This document shows positions 25,537-34,813 of a DNA stretch of 50,833 bases, piece after piece. The DNA lies in the NCBI GenBank assembly GCA_905221435.1, contig CAJNDD010000013.1, positions 1 through 50,833 on the forward strand, written 5' to 3'. Position 1 is the stretch's first letter. Each line of letters opens with the position of its first letter. Under the pieces are notes generated by a model. The model worked only from the letters and a program-made list of their open reading frames with translations. It ran no database searches and had not been told where the DNA came from. Both the position numbers and the translations under genes were made by a program. This DNA is from a bacterium (GTDB lineage Bacteria > Bacillota > Bacilli > Lactobacillales > Streptococcaceae).

Positions 25537-26997
25537 TTGAAAGAGTTAGATCAGAATCAGGCCCCTATTTATGAAGGTCTGATTAAGCTACGAAAAAAAC
25601 GGATTGTTCCCTTTGATGTGCCAGGTCACAAGCGCGGACGGGGAAATCCAGAACTTGTTGAATTATTGGGAGAAAAATGTGTTGGCATTGATGTCAATTC
25701 GATGAAATCCTTGGATAATCTAGGTCATCCTATTTCGATTATCAGAGATGCAGAGGAACTAGCGGCAGAAGCATTTGGTGCTGCTCATGCCTTTTTAATG
25801 ATTGGCGGGACAACCTCATCTGTGCAAACCATGATTCTTTCCACCTGTAAATCAGGTGATAAAATCATCCTTCCTCGAAATGTCCATAAATCAGCTATTA
25901 ATGCTCTTGTTTTATGCGGAGCCATTCCCATCTATATCGAGATGAGTGTGGATCCTAAAATCGGCATCGCTTTAGGTCTTGAAAATGACCGTGTTGCGCA
26001 GGCCATTAAGGAACATCCAGATGCTAAAGCTATCCTAATCAACAATCCTACATACTATGGAATTTGTTCAGACCTCAAGGGTTTAACGGAAATGGCCCAT
26101 GAAGCGGGCATGCTTGTTTTAGTGGATGAAGCCCATGGAGCGCATTTGCATTTTACAGATAAACTTCCAATTTCTGCTATGGATGCAGGTGCTGATATGG
26201 CGGCGGTCTCTATGCATAAGTCTGGTGGGAGTCTGACCCAAAGCTCCATTTTACTTATCGGGGAGCAGATGAACCCTGAGTACGTTCGTCAGATCATCAA
26301 CCTGACCCAGTCTACATCTGCCTCTTACTTGTTGATGGCTAGTTTGGATATTTCTCGACGGAACTTAGCCCTTCGTGGAAAAGAGTCTTTTGAGAAAGTC
26401 ATTGAGCTATCCGAATACGCTCGTCGTGAGATCAATGCTATCGGTGGTTACTATGCCTACTCAAAAGAGTTAATAGACGGTGTATCTGTTTGTGATTTTG
26501 ATGTGACCAAGCTGTCCGTTTACACTCAGGGAATTGGGCTAACAGGGATAGAGGTTTATGATTTCTTGCGAGATGAATACGATATTCAGATTGAATTCGG
26601 GGATATTGGCAATATCTTGGCCTATATTTCAATCGGTGACCGCATCCAAGACATCGAGCGCTTGGTTGGTGCTTTGGCGGATATCAAGAGACTCTACTCA
26701 AGAGATGGAAAAGATTTGATAGCTGGAGAATATATCCAGCCCGAGTTGGTGCTGTCTCCGCAAGAAGCCTTCTATTCAGAAAGAAAAAGTTTAACCTTGG
26801 ATGATTCTGTTGGACAAGTCTGTGGGGAATTTGTCATGTGTTATCCTCCAGGGATTCCAATCTTGGCCCCAGGTGAACGCATTACACGAGAAATTGTAGA
26901 CTATATCCAATTTTCCAAGGAACGTGGTTGCTCCCTCCAAGGGACGGAAGATCCAGAGGTCAATCACATCAACGTCATTAAGAGAAAGGAGAACTAG
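25537..26997 (+). CDS. speA: Orn/Lys/Arg decarboxylase family protein, probable arginine decarboxylase
   Basis: PLP-dependent fold-type I decarboxylase of 486 residues. The PLP Lys is residue 228 in SMHKSGGSLTQSS, the cofactor Asp is in LVLVDEAHGAH (194-204), and VPGHKRGRG (28-36) binds substrate/phosphate. Such genes are often labelled lysine decarboxylase (cad), but aguA and aguB in the same operon need agmatine, so arginine is the likely substrate. The start is TTG 25537, because the preceding ATG at 25532 is out of frame and AAGGAG (about 25525) is well placed. The last four genes of the operon overlap or nearly touch. Control likely acts through the leader RNA, dyad and CodY-like box. 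Confidence 0.9.
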   Translation: MKELDQNQAPIYEGLIKLRKKRIVPFDVPGHKRGRGNPELVELLGEKCVGIDVNSMKSLDNLGHPISIIRDAEELAAEAFGAAHAFLMIGGTTSSVQTMILSTCKSGDKIILPRNVHKSAINALVLCGAIPIYIEMSVDPKIGIALGLENDRVAQAIKEHPDAKAILINNPTYYGICSDLKGLTEMAHEAGMLVLVDEAHGAHLHFTDKLPISAMDAGADMAAVSMHKSGGSLTQSSILLIGEQMNPEYVRQIINLTQSTSASYLLMASLDISRRNLALRGKESFEKVIELSEYARREINAIGGYYAYSKELIDGVSVCDFDVTKLSVYTQGIGLTGIEVYDFLRDEYDIQIEFGDIGNILAYISIGDRIQDIERLVGALADIKRLYSRDGKDLIAGEYIQPELVLSPQEAFYSERKSLTLDDSVGQVCGEFVMCYPPGIPILAPGERITREIVDYIQFSKERGCSLQGTEDPEVNHINVIKRKEN

Positions 26998-27858
26998 ATG
27001 GATTTATGGTTTTCTGAAGTTCATACTCCAGATGTGAAATTGTCCTTGAGAACTGCCAAGCAACTCTATGCTGGAAAAAGTGAATGGCAGGATATCGAAG
27101 TCTTGGATACGCCAGCTTTTGGGAAAATACTGATTTTAAATGGGCATGTCTTATTCTCAGATGCGGATGATTTTGTTTACAACGAAATGACCGTTCACGT
27201 TCCCATGGCTGTGCATCCTAATCCCAAGAAAGTTTTGGTCATTGGGGGTGGTGATGGCGGTGTTGCCCAAGTATTAACCCTCTATCCTGAACTTGAGCAA
27301 ATCGATATTGTGGAACCAGATGAGATGTTGGTTGAGGTTTGTCGTGAGTATTTCCCAGACTTTGCGGCAGGGCTAGATGATCCTCGTGTTACCATTTATT
27401 ATCAAAATGGGCTACGCTTTTTGCGAAACTGCGAAGATGATTACGATATTATCATCAACGATGCGACAGATCCATTTGGACATACGGAAGGGCTCTTTAC
27501 CAAGGAGTTTTACGGAAACAGTTACAGAGCCCTCAAAGAAGACGGCATCATGATTTATCAGCATGGGAGTCCCTTCTTTGATGAGGATGAGTCAGCTTGC
27601 CGAAGCATGCACCGCAAGGTCAATCAAGCCTTTCCAATCAGCCGAGTTTATCAGGCCCATATTCCAACTAGCCCAGCTGGCTATTGGTTGTTTGGATTTG
27701 CATCGAAAAAATACCACCCTGTCAAAAATTTTGACAAGGAAGGCTGGAAAAAACGCCAGCTTTTCACAGAATACTACACTGCAAACTTACACGTGGGAGC
27801 CTTTATGTTGCCCAAGTATGTTGAGGACATTTTAGAAGAAGAGGAAGGAAAAAAATGA
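26998..27858 (+). CDS. speE: Spermidine synthase (polyamine aminopropyltransferase)
   Basis: Aminopropyltransferase fold, 286 residues: N-terminal beta domain, then the Rossmann part with GGGDGGVAQ (83-91) and INDATDPFGHTEGLFT carrying the catalytic Asp region. It normally transfers aminopropyl from decarboxylated S-adenosylmethionine to putrescine. It begins directly after the speA stop, with AAAGGAGAA upstream. No AdoMet decarboxylase (speD) gene is present in the operon, and carboxyspermidine enzymes follow, so the real donor or product here deserves caution. Confidence 0.92.
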   Translation: MDLWFSEVHTPDVKLSLRTAKQLYAGKSEWQDIEVLDTPAFGKILILNGHVLFSDADDFVYNEMTVHVPMAVHPNPKKVLVIGGGDGGVAQVLTLYPELEQIDIVEPDEMLVEVCREYFPDFAAGLDDPRVTIYYQNGLRFLRNCEDDYDIIINDATDPFGHTEGLFTKEFYGNSYRALKEDGIMIYQHGSPFFDEDESACRSMHRKVNQAFPISRVYQAHIPTSPAGYWLFGFASKKYHPVKNFDKEGWKKRQLFTEYYTANLHVGAFMLPKYVEDILEEEEGKK

Positions 27859-29114
27859 GTCGTTTACTAGTTATTGGATGTGGGGGCGTTGCCCAAGTTG
27901 CTATTTCAAAGATTTGCCAAGATAGCGAAACTTTTACAGAAATTATGATTGCTAGCCGTACCAAGTCAAAATGTGATGACTTGAAGGCTAAATTGGAAGG
28001 CAAAACAAATACTAAGATTGAGACAGCCGCTCTTGATGCTGACAAGGTAGAAGAGGTCATTGCCTTGATTGAAAGCTACAAGCCAGAAGCTGTTTTGAAC
28101 GTGGCACTCCCATATCAAGATTTAACCATTATGGACGCATGTTTGGCAACAGGTGTCCACTATATTGATACAGCCAACTACGAAGCTGAGGACACAGAAG
28201 ACCCAGAATGGCGCGCCATTTATGAAAAACGTTGCAAGAAACTTGGCTTTACAGCTTACTTTGACTACTCATGGCAGTGGGCTTACCAAGAAAAATTCAG
28301 AAAAGCTGGCTTGACAGCTCTTCTTGGATCTGGTTTTGACCCAGGTGTGACTAGTGTCTTTTCAGCATACGCCCTCAAACATTACTTTGATGAAATTCAC
28401 TATATCGACATTTTGGATTGTAATGGTGGTGACCACGGTTATCCATTTGCGACAAACTTCAACCCAGAAATCAATCTGCGTGAGGTTTCTGCGCCAGGTT
28501 CTTACTGGGAAGATGGAAAATGGGTAGAAGTTGAAGCTATGTCTATCAAACGCGAGTATGATTTCCCTCATGTTGGGCAAAAAGACATGTATCTCCTTCA
28601 TCATGAAGAAATTGAATCATTGGCCAAGAATATCCCAGGAGTCAAACGGATTCGTTTCTTTATGACTTTCGGCCAATCCTATCTAACGCACATGAAATGC
28701 TTGGAAAACGTCGGGCTCCTTCGCACGGATGCAATTAACTTTAACGGACAAGACATCGTACCAATTCAATTCTTAAAAACTTTGCTTCCAGATCCTGCCA
28801 GCCTTGGCCCACGCACAGTTGGTAAAACCAATATCGGCTGTATCTTTACAGGTGTCAAAGACGGTGTTGAAAAGACTATCTATATCTACAATGTTTGCGA
28901 CCATCAGGAATGTTACGCAGAAGTTGGGTCACAAGCAATTTCTTACACAACTGGTGTTCCAGCCATGATTGGGACAAAATTAGTGATGAATGGTACTTGG
29001 AAACAAGCTGGAGTTTACAACCTTGAAGAGTTGGATCCAGATCCATTCATGGAAGCTTTGAATGAGTACGGTTTGCCTTGGGTTGTGGTTGAGAATCCAC
29101 AAATGGTGGACTAA
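27855..29114 (+). CDS. Carboxynorspermidine/carboxyspermidine dehydrogenase (saccharopine dehydrogenase family)
   Basis: A 419-residue reductase with an N-terminal Rossmann GCGGVAQVAI (8-17) and the family segments DTANYEAED, YDYSWQW-like FDYSWQWAYQ and GSGFDPGVTSVF. With the next gene it forms the alternative spermidine route: putrescine condenses with aspartate semialdehyde and is reduced with NADPH to carboxyspermidine. It overlaps speE by four bases and nspC by one. Family assignment is firm; substrate (putrescine versus diaminopropane) is inferred from the aguAB genes, which make putrescine. Confidence 0.9.
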   Translation: MSRLLVIGCGGVAQVAISKICQDSETFTEIMIASRTKSKCDDLKAKLEGKTNTKIETAALDADKVEEVIALIESYKPEAVLNVALPYQDLTIMDACLATGVHYIDTANYEAEDTEDPEWRAIYEKRCKKLGFTAYFDYSWQWAYQEKFRKAGLTALLGSGFDPGVTSVFSAYALKHYFDEIHYIDILDCNGGDHGYPFATNFNPEINLREVSAPGSYWEDGKWVEVEAMSIKREYDFPHVGQKDMYLLHHEEIESLAKNIPGVKRIRFFMTFGQSYLTHMKCLENVGLLRTDAINFNGQDIVPIQFLKTLLPDPASLGPRTVGKTNIGCIFTGVKDGVEKTIYIYNVCDHQECYAEVGSQAISYTTGVPAMIGTKLVMNGTWKQAGVYNLEELDPDPFMEALNEYGLPWVVVENPQMVD

Positions 29115-30241
29115 TGAAACTAGAACAAGTACCAACACCAGCTTACGTCATTGACTTGGCAAAGTTAGAAGCCAATTGCCGTATTTTACAGCAAGTTCAG
29201 GAGGAAGCGGGCTGCAAGGTTTTACTGGCCCAGAAGGCTTATTCTCTCTACAAAACCTATCCCATGATTAGCCAGTATCTGTCTGGTACGACAGCTAGTG
29301 GACTCTATGAGGCTAAGTTAGCTAGAGAAGAATTCCCGGGGGAAGTCCATGTTTTTGCACCAGCTTTCAAGGATGCGGACTTGGAGGAATTGCTTGAGAT
29401 AACAGACCATATCGTCTTTAACTCCGAGAGACAGTTGCGTAAACATGGTGCTCGTTGTCGAGCGGCTGGTATCAGTGTCGGTTTGCGTATCAATCCTCAA
29501 TGTTCAACCCAAGGAGATCACGCACTCTATGACCCTTGTGCACCAGGTTCTCGGTTTGGAGTTACTTTAGAGAAGATACCGAGTGATTTGCTGAACTTAG
29601 TAGATGGTCTTCATTTTCACACACTTTGCGAGCAGGGGGCGGATGATTTAGAGACAACTTTGAAAGCTGTAGAAGAACAGTTTAGTCCCTACTTGCATCA
29701 AGTAAAATGGCTCAATATGGGTGGAGGACACCACATAACGAGAGAAGACTATGATGTGGATTTGCTGATTTCTGAAATTAAGCGTATCCGAGAAACTTAC
29801 AATCTTGAAGTATATATCGAGCCAGGTGAAGCTATTGCGCTCAATGCAGGTTATCTGGCAACTGAGGTATTGGATATTGTAGAAAACGGTATGGAGATCT
29901 TGGTTTTAGATGCCTCTGCGACCTGCCATATGCCTGATGTACTTGAGATGCCCTATCGCCCACCTTTGAGAAATGGATTTGAGGCGCAGGAAAAAGCCCA
30001 TACCTATAGATTTTCTTCCAATACCTGTCTGACGGGTGATGTGATTGGTGATTATAGCTTTGAAAATCCAGTTGAGATTGGAGACAGACTTTACTTTGAA
30101 GACATGGCAATCTACTCCTTTGTCAAAAATAATACCTTTAACGGTATTGGATTGCCAAGTCTCTATCTTATGGACGAGCAGTGTGACTGCAGCTTAGTCA
30201 AAGCCTTTGGCTATCAAGACTTTAAAGGGAGATTATCATGA
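29114..30241 (+). CDS. nspC: Carboxynorspermidine decarboxylase
   Basis: Alanine-racemase-fold PLP decarboxylase of 375 residues that turns carboxyspermidine into spermidine. The PLP Lys is residue 41 in [14 protein letters not shown]. Further marks are [26 protein letters not shown] and the C-terminal [13 protein letters not shown] that supplies the active-site Cys/Asp. The start overlaps the previous stop by one base, and aguA begins before its stop. Together with the dehydrogenase it makes spermidine without decarboxylated AdoMet. Confidence 0.92.
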   Translation: MKLEQVPTPAYVIDLAKLEANCRILQQVQEEAGCKVLLAQKAYSLYKTYPMISQYLSGTTASGLYEAKLAREEFPGEVHVFAPAFKDADLEELLEITDHIVFNSERQLRKHGARCRAAGISVGLRINPQCSTQGDHALYDPCAPGSRFGVTLEKIPSDLLNLVDGLHFHTLCEQGADDLETTLKAVEEQFSPYLHQVKWLNMGGGHHITREDYDVDLLISEIKRIRETYNLEVYIEPGEAIALNAGYLATEVLDIVENGMEILVLDASATCHMPDVLEMPYRPPLRNGFEAQEKAHTYRFSSNTCLTGDVIGDYSFENPVEIGDRLYFEDMAIYSFVKNNTFNGIGLPSLYLMDEQCDCSLVKAFGYQDFKGRLS

Positions 30242-31323
30242 TAGAAACTCCGAAAAAAGCAGGCTATCGTATGCCAGCAGAGTACGAACCCCATCATGGC
30301 ACCCTCATGATATGGCCGACTCGATCAGGTTCATGGCCTTTTCAAGGAAAGGCTGCAAAAAAAGCATTTAGCCAAATTATCAAGACCATAGCAGAAGGGG
30401 AAAGAGTCTATCTTTTGGTGGAGCAGGACCATCTACCTGAAGCCCAATCCTATCTTGGAGAAAAGGTTGTTTATCTAGATATTCCTACTAATGATGCCTG
30501 GGCGCGTGATACGGGGCCGACTATTCTCGTCAATGATAAAAAAGAAAAGTTGGCAGTAGATTGGTCTTTTAATGCCTGGGGTGGTGCTGTCGATGGTCTT
30601 TATCAAGATTATGAAGAGGATGACCAAGTAGCCAGTCGTTTTGCAGAAGTTTTAGAGATACCTGTTTATGATGCCAAACCTTTTGTACTGGAAGGCGGCG
30701 CGATCCATAGCGATGGTCAAGGGACCATTCTTGTGACTGAAAGCTGCTTACTCAGTCCTGGACGCAATCCCCACCTGTCTAAAGAGCAAATTGAAAACAA
30801 CTTATTAGAGAGTCTTGGTGCCGAAAAAGTTATTTGGCTTCCTTACGGTATTTATCAGGACGAAACCAATGAACATGTTGACAATGTTGCTGCCTTTGTT
30901 GGTCCTGCGGAACTTGTCTTAGCTTGGACAGATGATCAAAACGATCCCCAGTATGCTATGTCTGTAGCTGATTTAGCTCTTTTAGAGAAGAAAACAGATG
31001 CAAAAGGGCGTCCCTTCACTATTCATAAATTGCCAATCCCAGCGCTTCATCAAGTTGTAACCGAAGAGGATTTGCCAGGCTACATATATGAAGAAGGTGA
31101 AGAAGAGCGTTATGCAGGTGAACGTCTTGCAGCTTCCTATGTCAATTTCTATACTGCCAACAAGTCTGTCTTAGTGCCACAATTTCAGGACGTAAACGAT
31201 CAAGTGGCCTTAGATATCCTCAGCAAGTGTTTTCCAGACCGTAAAGTCGTCGGAATTCCAGCCAGAGACATTCTTTTAGGTGGTGGCAATATTCACTGTA
31301 TCACCCAACAAATCCCAGAATAG
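30238..31323 (+). CDS. aguA: Agmatine deiminase
   Basis: Hydrolyses agmatine to N-carbamoylputrescine and ammonia. The 361-residue pentein-fold protein has [18 protein letters not shown] near the N-terminus, [29 protein letters not shown] with the catalytic His, and the catalytic Cys at residue 354 in [18 protein letters not shown] precedes the ATG, which overlaps nspC by four bases. Its presence implies that agmatine is made by the first gene of the operon. Confidence 0.96.
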   Translation: MIETPKKAGYRMPAEYEPHHGTLMIWPTRSGSWPFQGKAAKKAFSQIIKTIAEGERVYLLVEQDHLPEAQSYLGEKVVYLDIPTNDAWARDTGPTILVNDKKEKLAVDWSFNAWGGAVDGLYQDYEEDDQVASRFAEVLEIPVYDAKPFVLEGGAIHSDGQGTILVTESCLLSPGRNPHLSKEQIENNLLESLGAEKVIWLPYGIYQDETNEHVDNVAAFVGPAELVLAWTDDQNDPQYAMSVADLALLEKKTDAKGRPFTIHKLPIPALHQVVTEEDLPGYIYEEGEEERYAGERLAASYVNFYTANKSVLVPQFQDVNDQVALDILSKCFPDRKVVGIPARDILLGGGNIHCITQQIPE

Positions 31324-31332
31324 GAGAAAAAG

Positions 31333-32208
31333 ATGAGAAATGTTAGAGTTGCAGCGATCCAGATGCAATGTACCAAGGATGTGGCAACAAATATCCAAAC
31401 AGCGGAACGTTTAGCTCGCCAAGCCGCAGACCAAGGCGCACAAATCATTCTCTTACCCGAGTTGTTTGAACGTCCCTATTTCTGTCAGGAACGCCAGTAT
31501 GATTACTATCAGTATGCCCAGTCAGTGACAGAAAATACAGCCATTCAACATTTCACAGTGATTGCAAAGGAACTAAAGGTCGTTTTACCGATAAGTTTCT
31601 ACGAAAAAGATGGCAATGTCTTGTATAACTCAATCGCCGTCATTGATGCAGATGGTGAAGTGCTGGGTGTTTATCGGAAGACCCACATACCAGATGATCA
31701 TTATTATCAAGAAAAATTTTACTTTACGCCTGGTAACACTGGTTTCAAAGTCTGGGATACGCGCTACGCTAAGATTGGCATCGGCATCTGTTGGGATCAA
31801 TGGTTTCCTGAAACGGCGCGCTGTCTTGCGTTGAATGGGGCAGAATTGCTCTTTTATCCTACAGCTATTGGTTCGGAACCTATCTTGGATACAGATAGTT
31901 GTGGTCACTGGCAACGTACCATGCAAGGTCATGCAGCAGCTAATATTGTCCCAGTCATTGCAGCCAATCGCTATGGCTTGGAAGAAGTCACTCCTAGTGA
32001 GGAAAATGGCGGACAGAGTTCTAGTCTTGACTTCTACGGTTCCTCCTTTATGACGGATGAAACAGGAGCTATTCTAGAGGAAGCTGAAAGACAAGGTGAA
32101 GCTGTTCTGTTAGCGACCTATGACCTTGACAAGGGAGCAAGTGAACGCCTCAACTGGGGACTGTTTCGTGATAGAAGACCAGAAATGTACCAACGAATTA
32201 CGGACTAG
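31333..32208 (+). CDS. aguB: N-carbamoylputrescine amidase
   Basis: Nitrilase-superfamily hydrolase of 291 residues that releases putrescine, CO2 and ammonia from N-carbamoylputrescine. The catalytic triad is visible: Glu43 in LPELFERPYF, Lys116 in RKTHIPDDHYYQEK and Cys153 in GIGICWDQWFPE. It follows aguA by nine bases with AGGAGAAAA upstream and ends the polyamine operon before a strong terminator. The route is hydrolytic, unlike the putrescine carbamoyltransferase catabolic type, so it is biosynthetic. Confidence 0.96.
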   Translation: MRNVRVAAIQMQCTKDVATNIQTAERLARQAADQGAQIILLPELFERPYFCQERQYDYYQYAQSVTENTAIQHFTVIAKELKVVLPISFYEKDGNVLYNSIAVIDADGEVLGVYRKTHIPDDHYYQEKFYFTPGNTGFKVWDTRYAKIGIGICWDQWFPETARCLALNGAELLFYPTAIGSEPILDTDSCGHWQRTMQGHAAANIVPVIAANRYGLEEVTPSEENGGQSSSLDFYGSSFMTDETGAILEEAERQGEAVLLATYDLDKGASERLNWGLFRDRRPEMYQRITD

Positions 32209-32242
32209 AAGGTAAATTTCATAATAAACATTTAATATTCAC

Positions 32243-32275
32243 GCCTGTCTTACAAAAATGTAAGATAGGCTTTTT
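32243..32275 (+). terminator. Terminator of the polyamine operon
   Basis: GCCTGTCTTACA pairs with TGTAAGATAGGC (12 bp, one G-U) around AAAA and is followed by TTTTT. Confidence 0.92.
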
Positions 32276-32289
32276 AAATGTAAGATAGG
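32256..32289 (+). repeat. 14-bp direct repeat across terminator and traX-like promoter
   Basis: AAATGTAAGATAGG occurs at 32256-32269 and again at 32276-32289, a 20-bp period. The second copy lies about 27 bp before the extended -10 TGCTATACT (32314-32322) of the next gene and could be an operator half-site pair. Confidence 0.6.
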
Positions 32290-32352
32290 TGTACGATTAT
32301 ACGCGGAAATGTATGCTATACTCTATCTAGATCAAAAAGAAAGAGGTTTATT

Positions 32353-33090
32353 ATGAAAAAATGGAATGCAACGCAGTTGAAGTATCTGATGGCGGCAGTA
32401 ATGGTTCTAGACCATATTCCGCATATTACCGGAATCGTTTCTCCTTTGTGGGAAGGTATCTTTCACGCCTTGACCCGTTGTGTGGGAGTTTGGTTTGCGT
32501 ATATGGCTATGGAAGGATTCATTCATACTCGAAACCTGAAAGACTATCTCATCCGCCTTTGGAGTTGGGCACTTATCATGTTTGCTGGAAATAGCCTTCT
32601 CAATGCCCTATTTGCATCCAAAGGAGTAATGGTCAATAATAATATTTTCTTGACTTTGGCCATCGGTGTCACCATGCTTTGGATTGGTTTTCCCAGAAAA
32701 GAGCTGGATAAAAAAGAGAAGTTGTGGCGTCGGATTGGGGTTGCTGGTCTCTTGATTTTCGGTTGTCTTTTTACTGAGGGTGGTATCACCATGCTACCAT
32801 TTCTCTTGATTAGTTACTCTTGTCGAAATCGCAAGGGATTGCGAAATCTCCTCTACACCTTTCTGTGGGCCTTCCTATTAGTAACGTCCATTCAAATCTA
32901 CGACACTTGGTACCAAACCTTGGAAATGATGCTTTACAATTCTGACTGGCTCTTTATCACCGTCTTTCCTTTCATGGCCTTGTATAATGGACAGCGAGGA
33001 AAGGAAACTATCTGGAGTAAATATTTCTTTTATATTTTCTACCCAGCTCATTTATGGATCATAACTTTGATTGCTTATCTGCTTAAGTAG
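32353..33090 (+). CDS. TraX-family membrane protein
   Basis: A 245-residue integral membrane protein with about seven hydrophobic segments. It matches the TraX family: KYLMAAVMVLDHIPHI near the start, FAYMAMEGFIHTRNLKDYLIRLW and a C-terminal FFYIFYPAHLWII. TraX-like proteins belong to the acyltransferase-3-like group; plasmid TraX acetylates pilin, while chromosomal copies have no settled role. Here it stands alone between two terminators, with an extended -10 at 32314-32322 and AAAGAGG before the ATG. No conjugation genes are nearby. Confidence 0.85.
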   Translation: MKKWNATQLKYLMAAVMVLDHIPHITGIVSPLWEGIFHALTRCVGVWFAYMAMEGFIHTRNLKDYLIRLWSWALIMFAGNSLLNALFASKGVMVNNNIFLTLAIGVTMLWIGFPRKELDKKEKLWRRIGVAGLLIFGCLFTEGGITMLPFLLISYSCRNRKGLRNLLYTFLWAFLLVTSIQIYDTWYQTLEMMLYNSDWLFITVFPFMALYNGQRGKETIWSKYFFYIFYPAHLWIITLIAYLLK

Positions 33091-33105
33091 ATTCAATATT
33101 CATTA

Positions 33106-33139
33106 GCTCCTTCTTGCTTAAAATGCGAGAGGAGTTTTT
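33106..33139 (+). terminator. Terminator after the TraX-like gene
   Basis: CTCCTTCT and AGAGGAG pair with one bulge and are followed by TTTTTC. Confidence 0.65.
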
Positions 33140-33165
33140 CTGTATCTGGAATTCCTAACAAAACA

Positions 33166-33174
33166 TGTTATAAT
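33166..33174 (+). promoter_or_regulatory. Extended -10 promoter of the two-component system
   Basis: TGTTATAAT spans 33166-33174, 23 bp before the response regulator ATG; CTGGAA (33146) is a weak -35 at 17 bp. Confidence 0.65.
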
Positions 33175-33196
33175 AGTTTTAGAAAGGACGAGGTTT

Positions 33197-33895
33197 ATGG
33201 CGAGCATACTTGTAATTGAAGATAATAATGAAATCCAGGAAATCTTAAGAACTCTTCTTGCAGAGGAACATGAGGTGATTCAAGCATTTTCTGGTACAGA
33301 AGGTATCATGCAATTTGACAAAGGTGGCATTGATCTCGTTCTGCTAGATATCATGCTCCCTGGGAAAAATGGCGACCAAGTCTTGCAAGCCATTCGACAA
33401 ACTAGCCAAACTCCAGTCATCATGCTCACTGCTTTGAGTGATAAAAAGCTTATCAGCCAATACCTATTAGATGGTGCCAATGATTACATAGTAAAACCTT
33501 TTGATTTGGACGAAGTCTTTGCCAGAGTCACTGTGCAATTACGCCAAAGTGGTGAACATCAGTCAGGAGAACGAAGAGAAATTGATAACCTCGTACAAAA
33601 CTTTAAAAATATCCAGTTCGATGCGGATAGTTTTGAAATAAGCAACTCTACTGAAATCATTCGCCTTGCAAAGAAAGAGTGCCAGATTCTCCAAATGTTG
33701 CTCCATCATCCTAAAAAGATCTTCACAAAAGAAGAACTCTATGAATTGGTTTGGGAAGAAAGTTACCTGTCTGGAGACAATACGCTCAACACTCATCTAA
33801 GCAATCTCCGTAAGAAACTACATCAACTGGATCCAAATCACGAGTACGTTGAAACCATTTGGGGAGTTGGTGTTCGATTAAAAGGAGACAAATAA
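33197..33895 (+). CDS. OmpR-family response regulator
   Basis: A 232-residue DNA-binding response regulator: receiver domain with acidic pocket EDN at 8-10, phospho-acceptor Asp51 in DLVLLDIMLPG, Thr in MLTALSD, Lys100 in DYIVKPFD. A winged-helix domain follows (KKECQILQMLLHHP, ELVWEESYLSGDNTLNTHLSNLRKKL, TIWGVGVRLKG). Its stop overlaps the kinase ATG by one base. The convergent ABC transporter genes next door make bacitracin/lantibiotic-type stress a reasonable but unproven target. Confidence 0.93.
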   Translation: MASILVIEDNNEIQEILRTLLAEEHEVIQAFSGTEGIMQFDKGGIDLVLLDIMLPGKNGDQVLQAIRQTSQTPVIMLTALSDKKLISQYLLDGANDYIVKPFDLDEVFARVTVQLRQSGEHQSGERREIDNLVQNFKNIQFDADSFEISNSTEIIRLAKKECQILQMLLHHPKKIFTKEELYELVWEESYLSGDNTLNTHLSNLRKKLHQLDPNHEYVETIWGVGVRLKGDK

Positions 33896-34773
33896 TGAAT
33901 TACATTTTGATATCAATATTGCTCCTCATTAACATCATTTTGGCGATTTCTTTGATTCGCTATCATATAGCAATTAGAGACTTAAGCAGACAAATTGAAG
34001 AAAAGATTCGCTCTGGTAGCATGAAAAGAATCGGGGTAAACTTCTTTTCAAAGACCATTTTGCGTCTACATAACCAAATTGAGAATCTATTTCAAGAAGT
34101 AGAGCAAAATCAGCTAATCATGAAGCGTGAGAAACACACCCTAGATATGGCAATCAGTAACATTGCTCATGATATTCGGACACCTTTGACAATCGCTTCA
34201 GGATATACTCAGCAACTAATAAAACATCCCGATAATAGTTCAGAAACCTTAAATAAAATAGCCCATCATCAGGATTTGGTTTCCAAACGTTTGGAGGCTC
34301 TCCTCGAATACCGTCATTTGATGGAAGGAGCAGTCAAACCGAAACTGGAAGAACTTGATTTATCAACTTTTATAACAAAAAAGACTTTAGCTTATTACGA
34401 CGTTTTTCAATCTTCACAGATTGTTCTTGATTTTAATGTTGAACTAGGATTGAAAACGACGACTGATGAGGACTTGCTTGATCGAATTATACAAAACCTC
34501 CTTGGAAATGTTCTCAAGCACGGCAAGGAGAAGGCTCGACTTTCCTTGAAAAAGGAAGAAAAGAGGCTTGTTTTGGAAATTGATAATCTTGTCAAAAAGC
34601 CTATCAAGAATATAGACAATCTCAGCAATCGTTTTTATTCTGAAAATATGTCAGATACCGAGGAATCCTCTGGTTTAGGTCTCTATATTACCGAGGAATT
34701 AGTTCATCTTCTTGGAGCGGATATGAAGCTAGTCACTGATGGAGAATGGTTTTCGGTCTTTATTTATTTTTAA
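33895..34773 (+). CDS. Sensor histidine kinase
   Basis: A 292-residue kinase with a single N-terminal membrane helix (about 3-21) and no extracellular sensor domain. The phospho-acceptor is His92 in SNIAHDIRTPLTIASGY. The ATPase domain carries an N-box around DRIIQNLLGNVLKHG and a G2-box SSGLGLYITEELV. AAAGGAG precedes ATG 33895, which supports this start over the longer frame from 33859. Lack of a periplasmic sensor is typical of kinases that sense through a partner membrane protein, possibly the neighbouring ABC permease. Confidence 0.92.
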   Translation: MNYILISILLLINIILAISLIRYHIAIRDLSRQIEEKIRSGSMKRIGVNFFSKTILRLHNQIENLFQEVEQNQLIMKREKHTLDMAISNIAHDIRTPLTIASGYTQQLIKHPDNSSETLNKIAHHQDLVSKRLEALLEYRHLMEGAVKPKLEELDLSTFITKKTLAYYDVFQSSQIVLDFNVELGLKTTTDEDLLDRIIQNLLGNVLKHGKEKARLSLKKEEKRLVLEIDNLVKKPIKNIDNLSNRFYSENMSDTEESSGLGLYITEELVHLLGADMKLVTDGEWFSVFIYF

Positions 34774-34781
34774 CAGAAGAA

Positions 34782-34813
34782 ACCTCCTCAGTAGTCTAGA
34801 GGAGGTCATTTTT
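34782..34813. terminator. Terminator between convergent kinase and ABC permease genes
   Basis: ACCTCCTC pairs with GAGGAGGT around nine nt, with TTTTT close after it on the plus strand. It lies in the 38-bp gap between the convergent genes. Confidence 0.8.
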
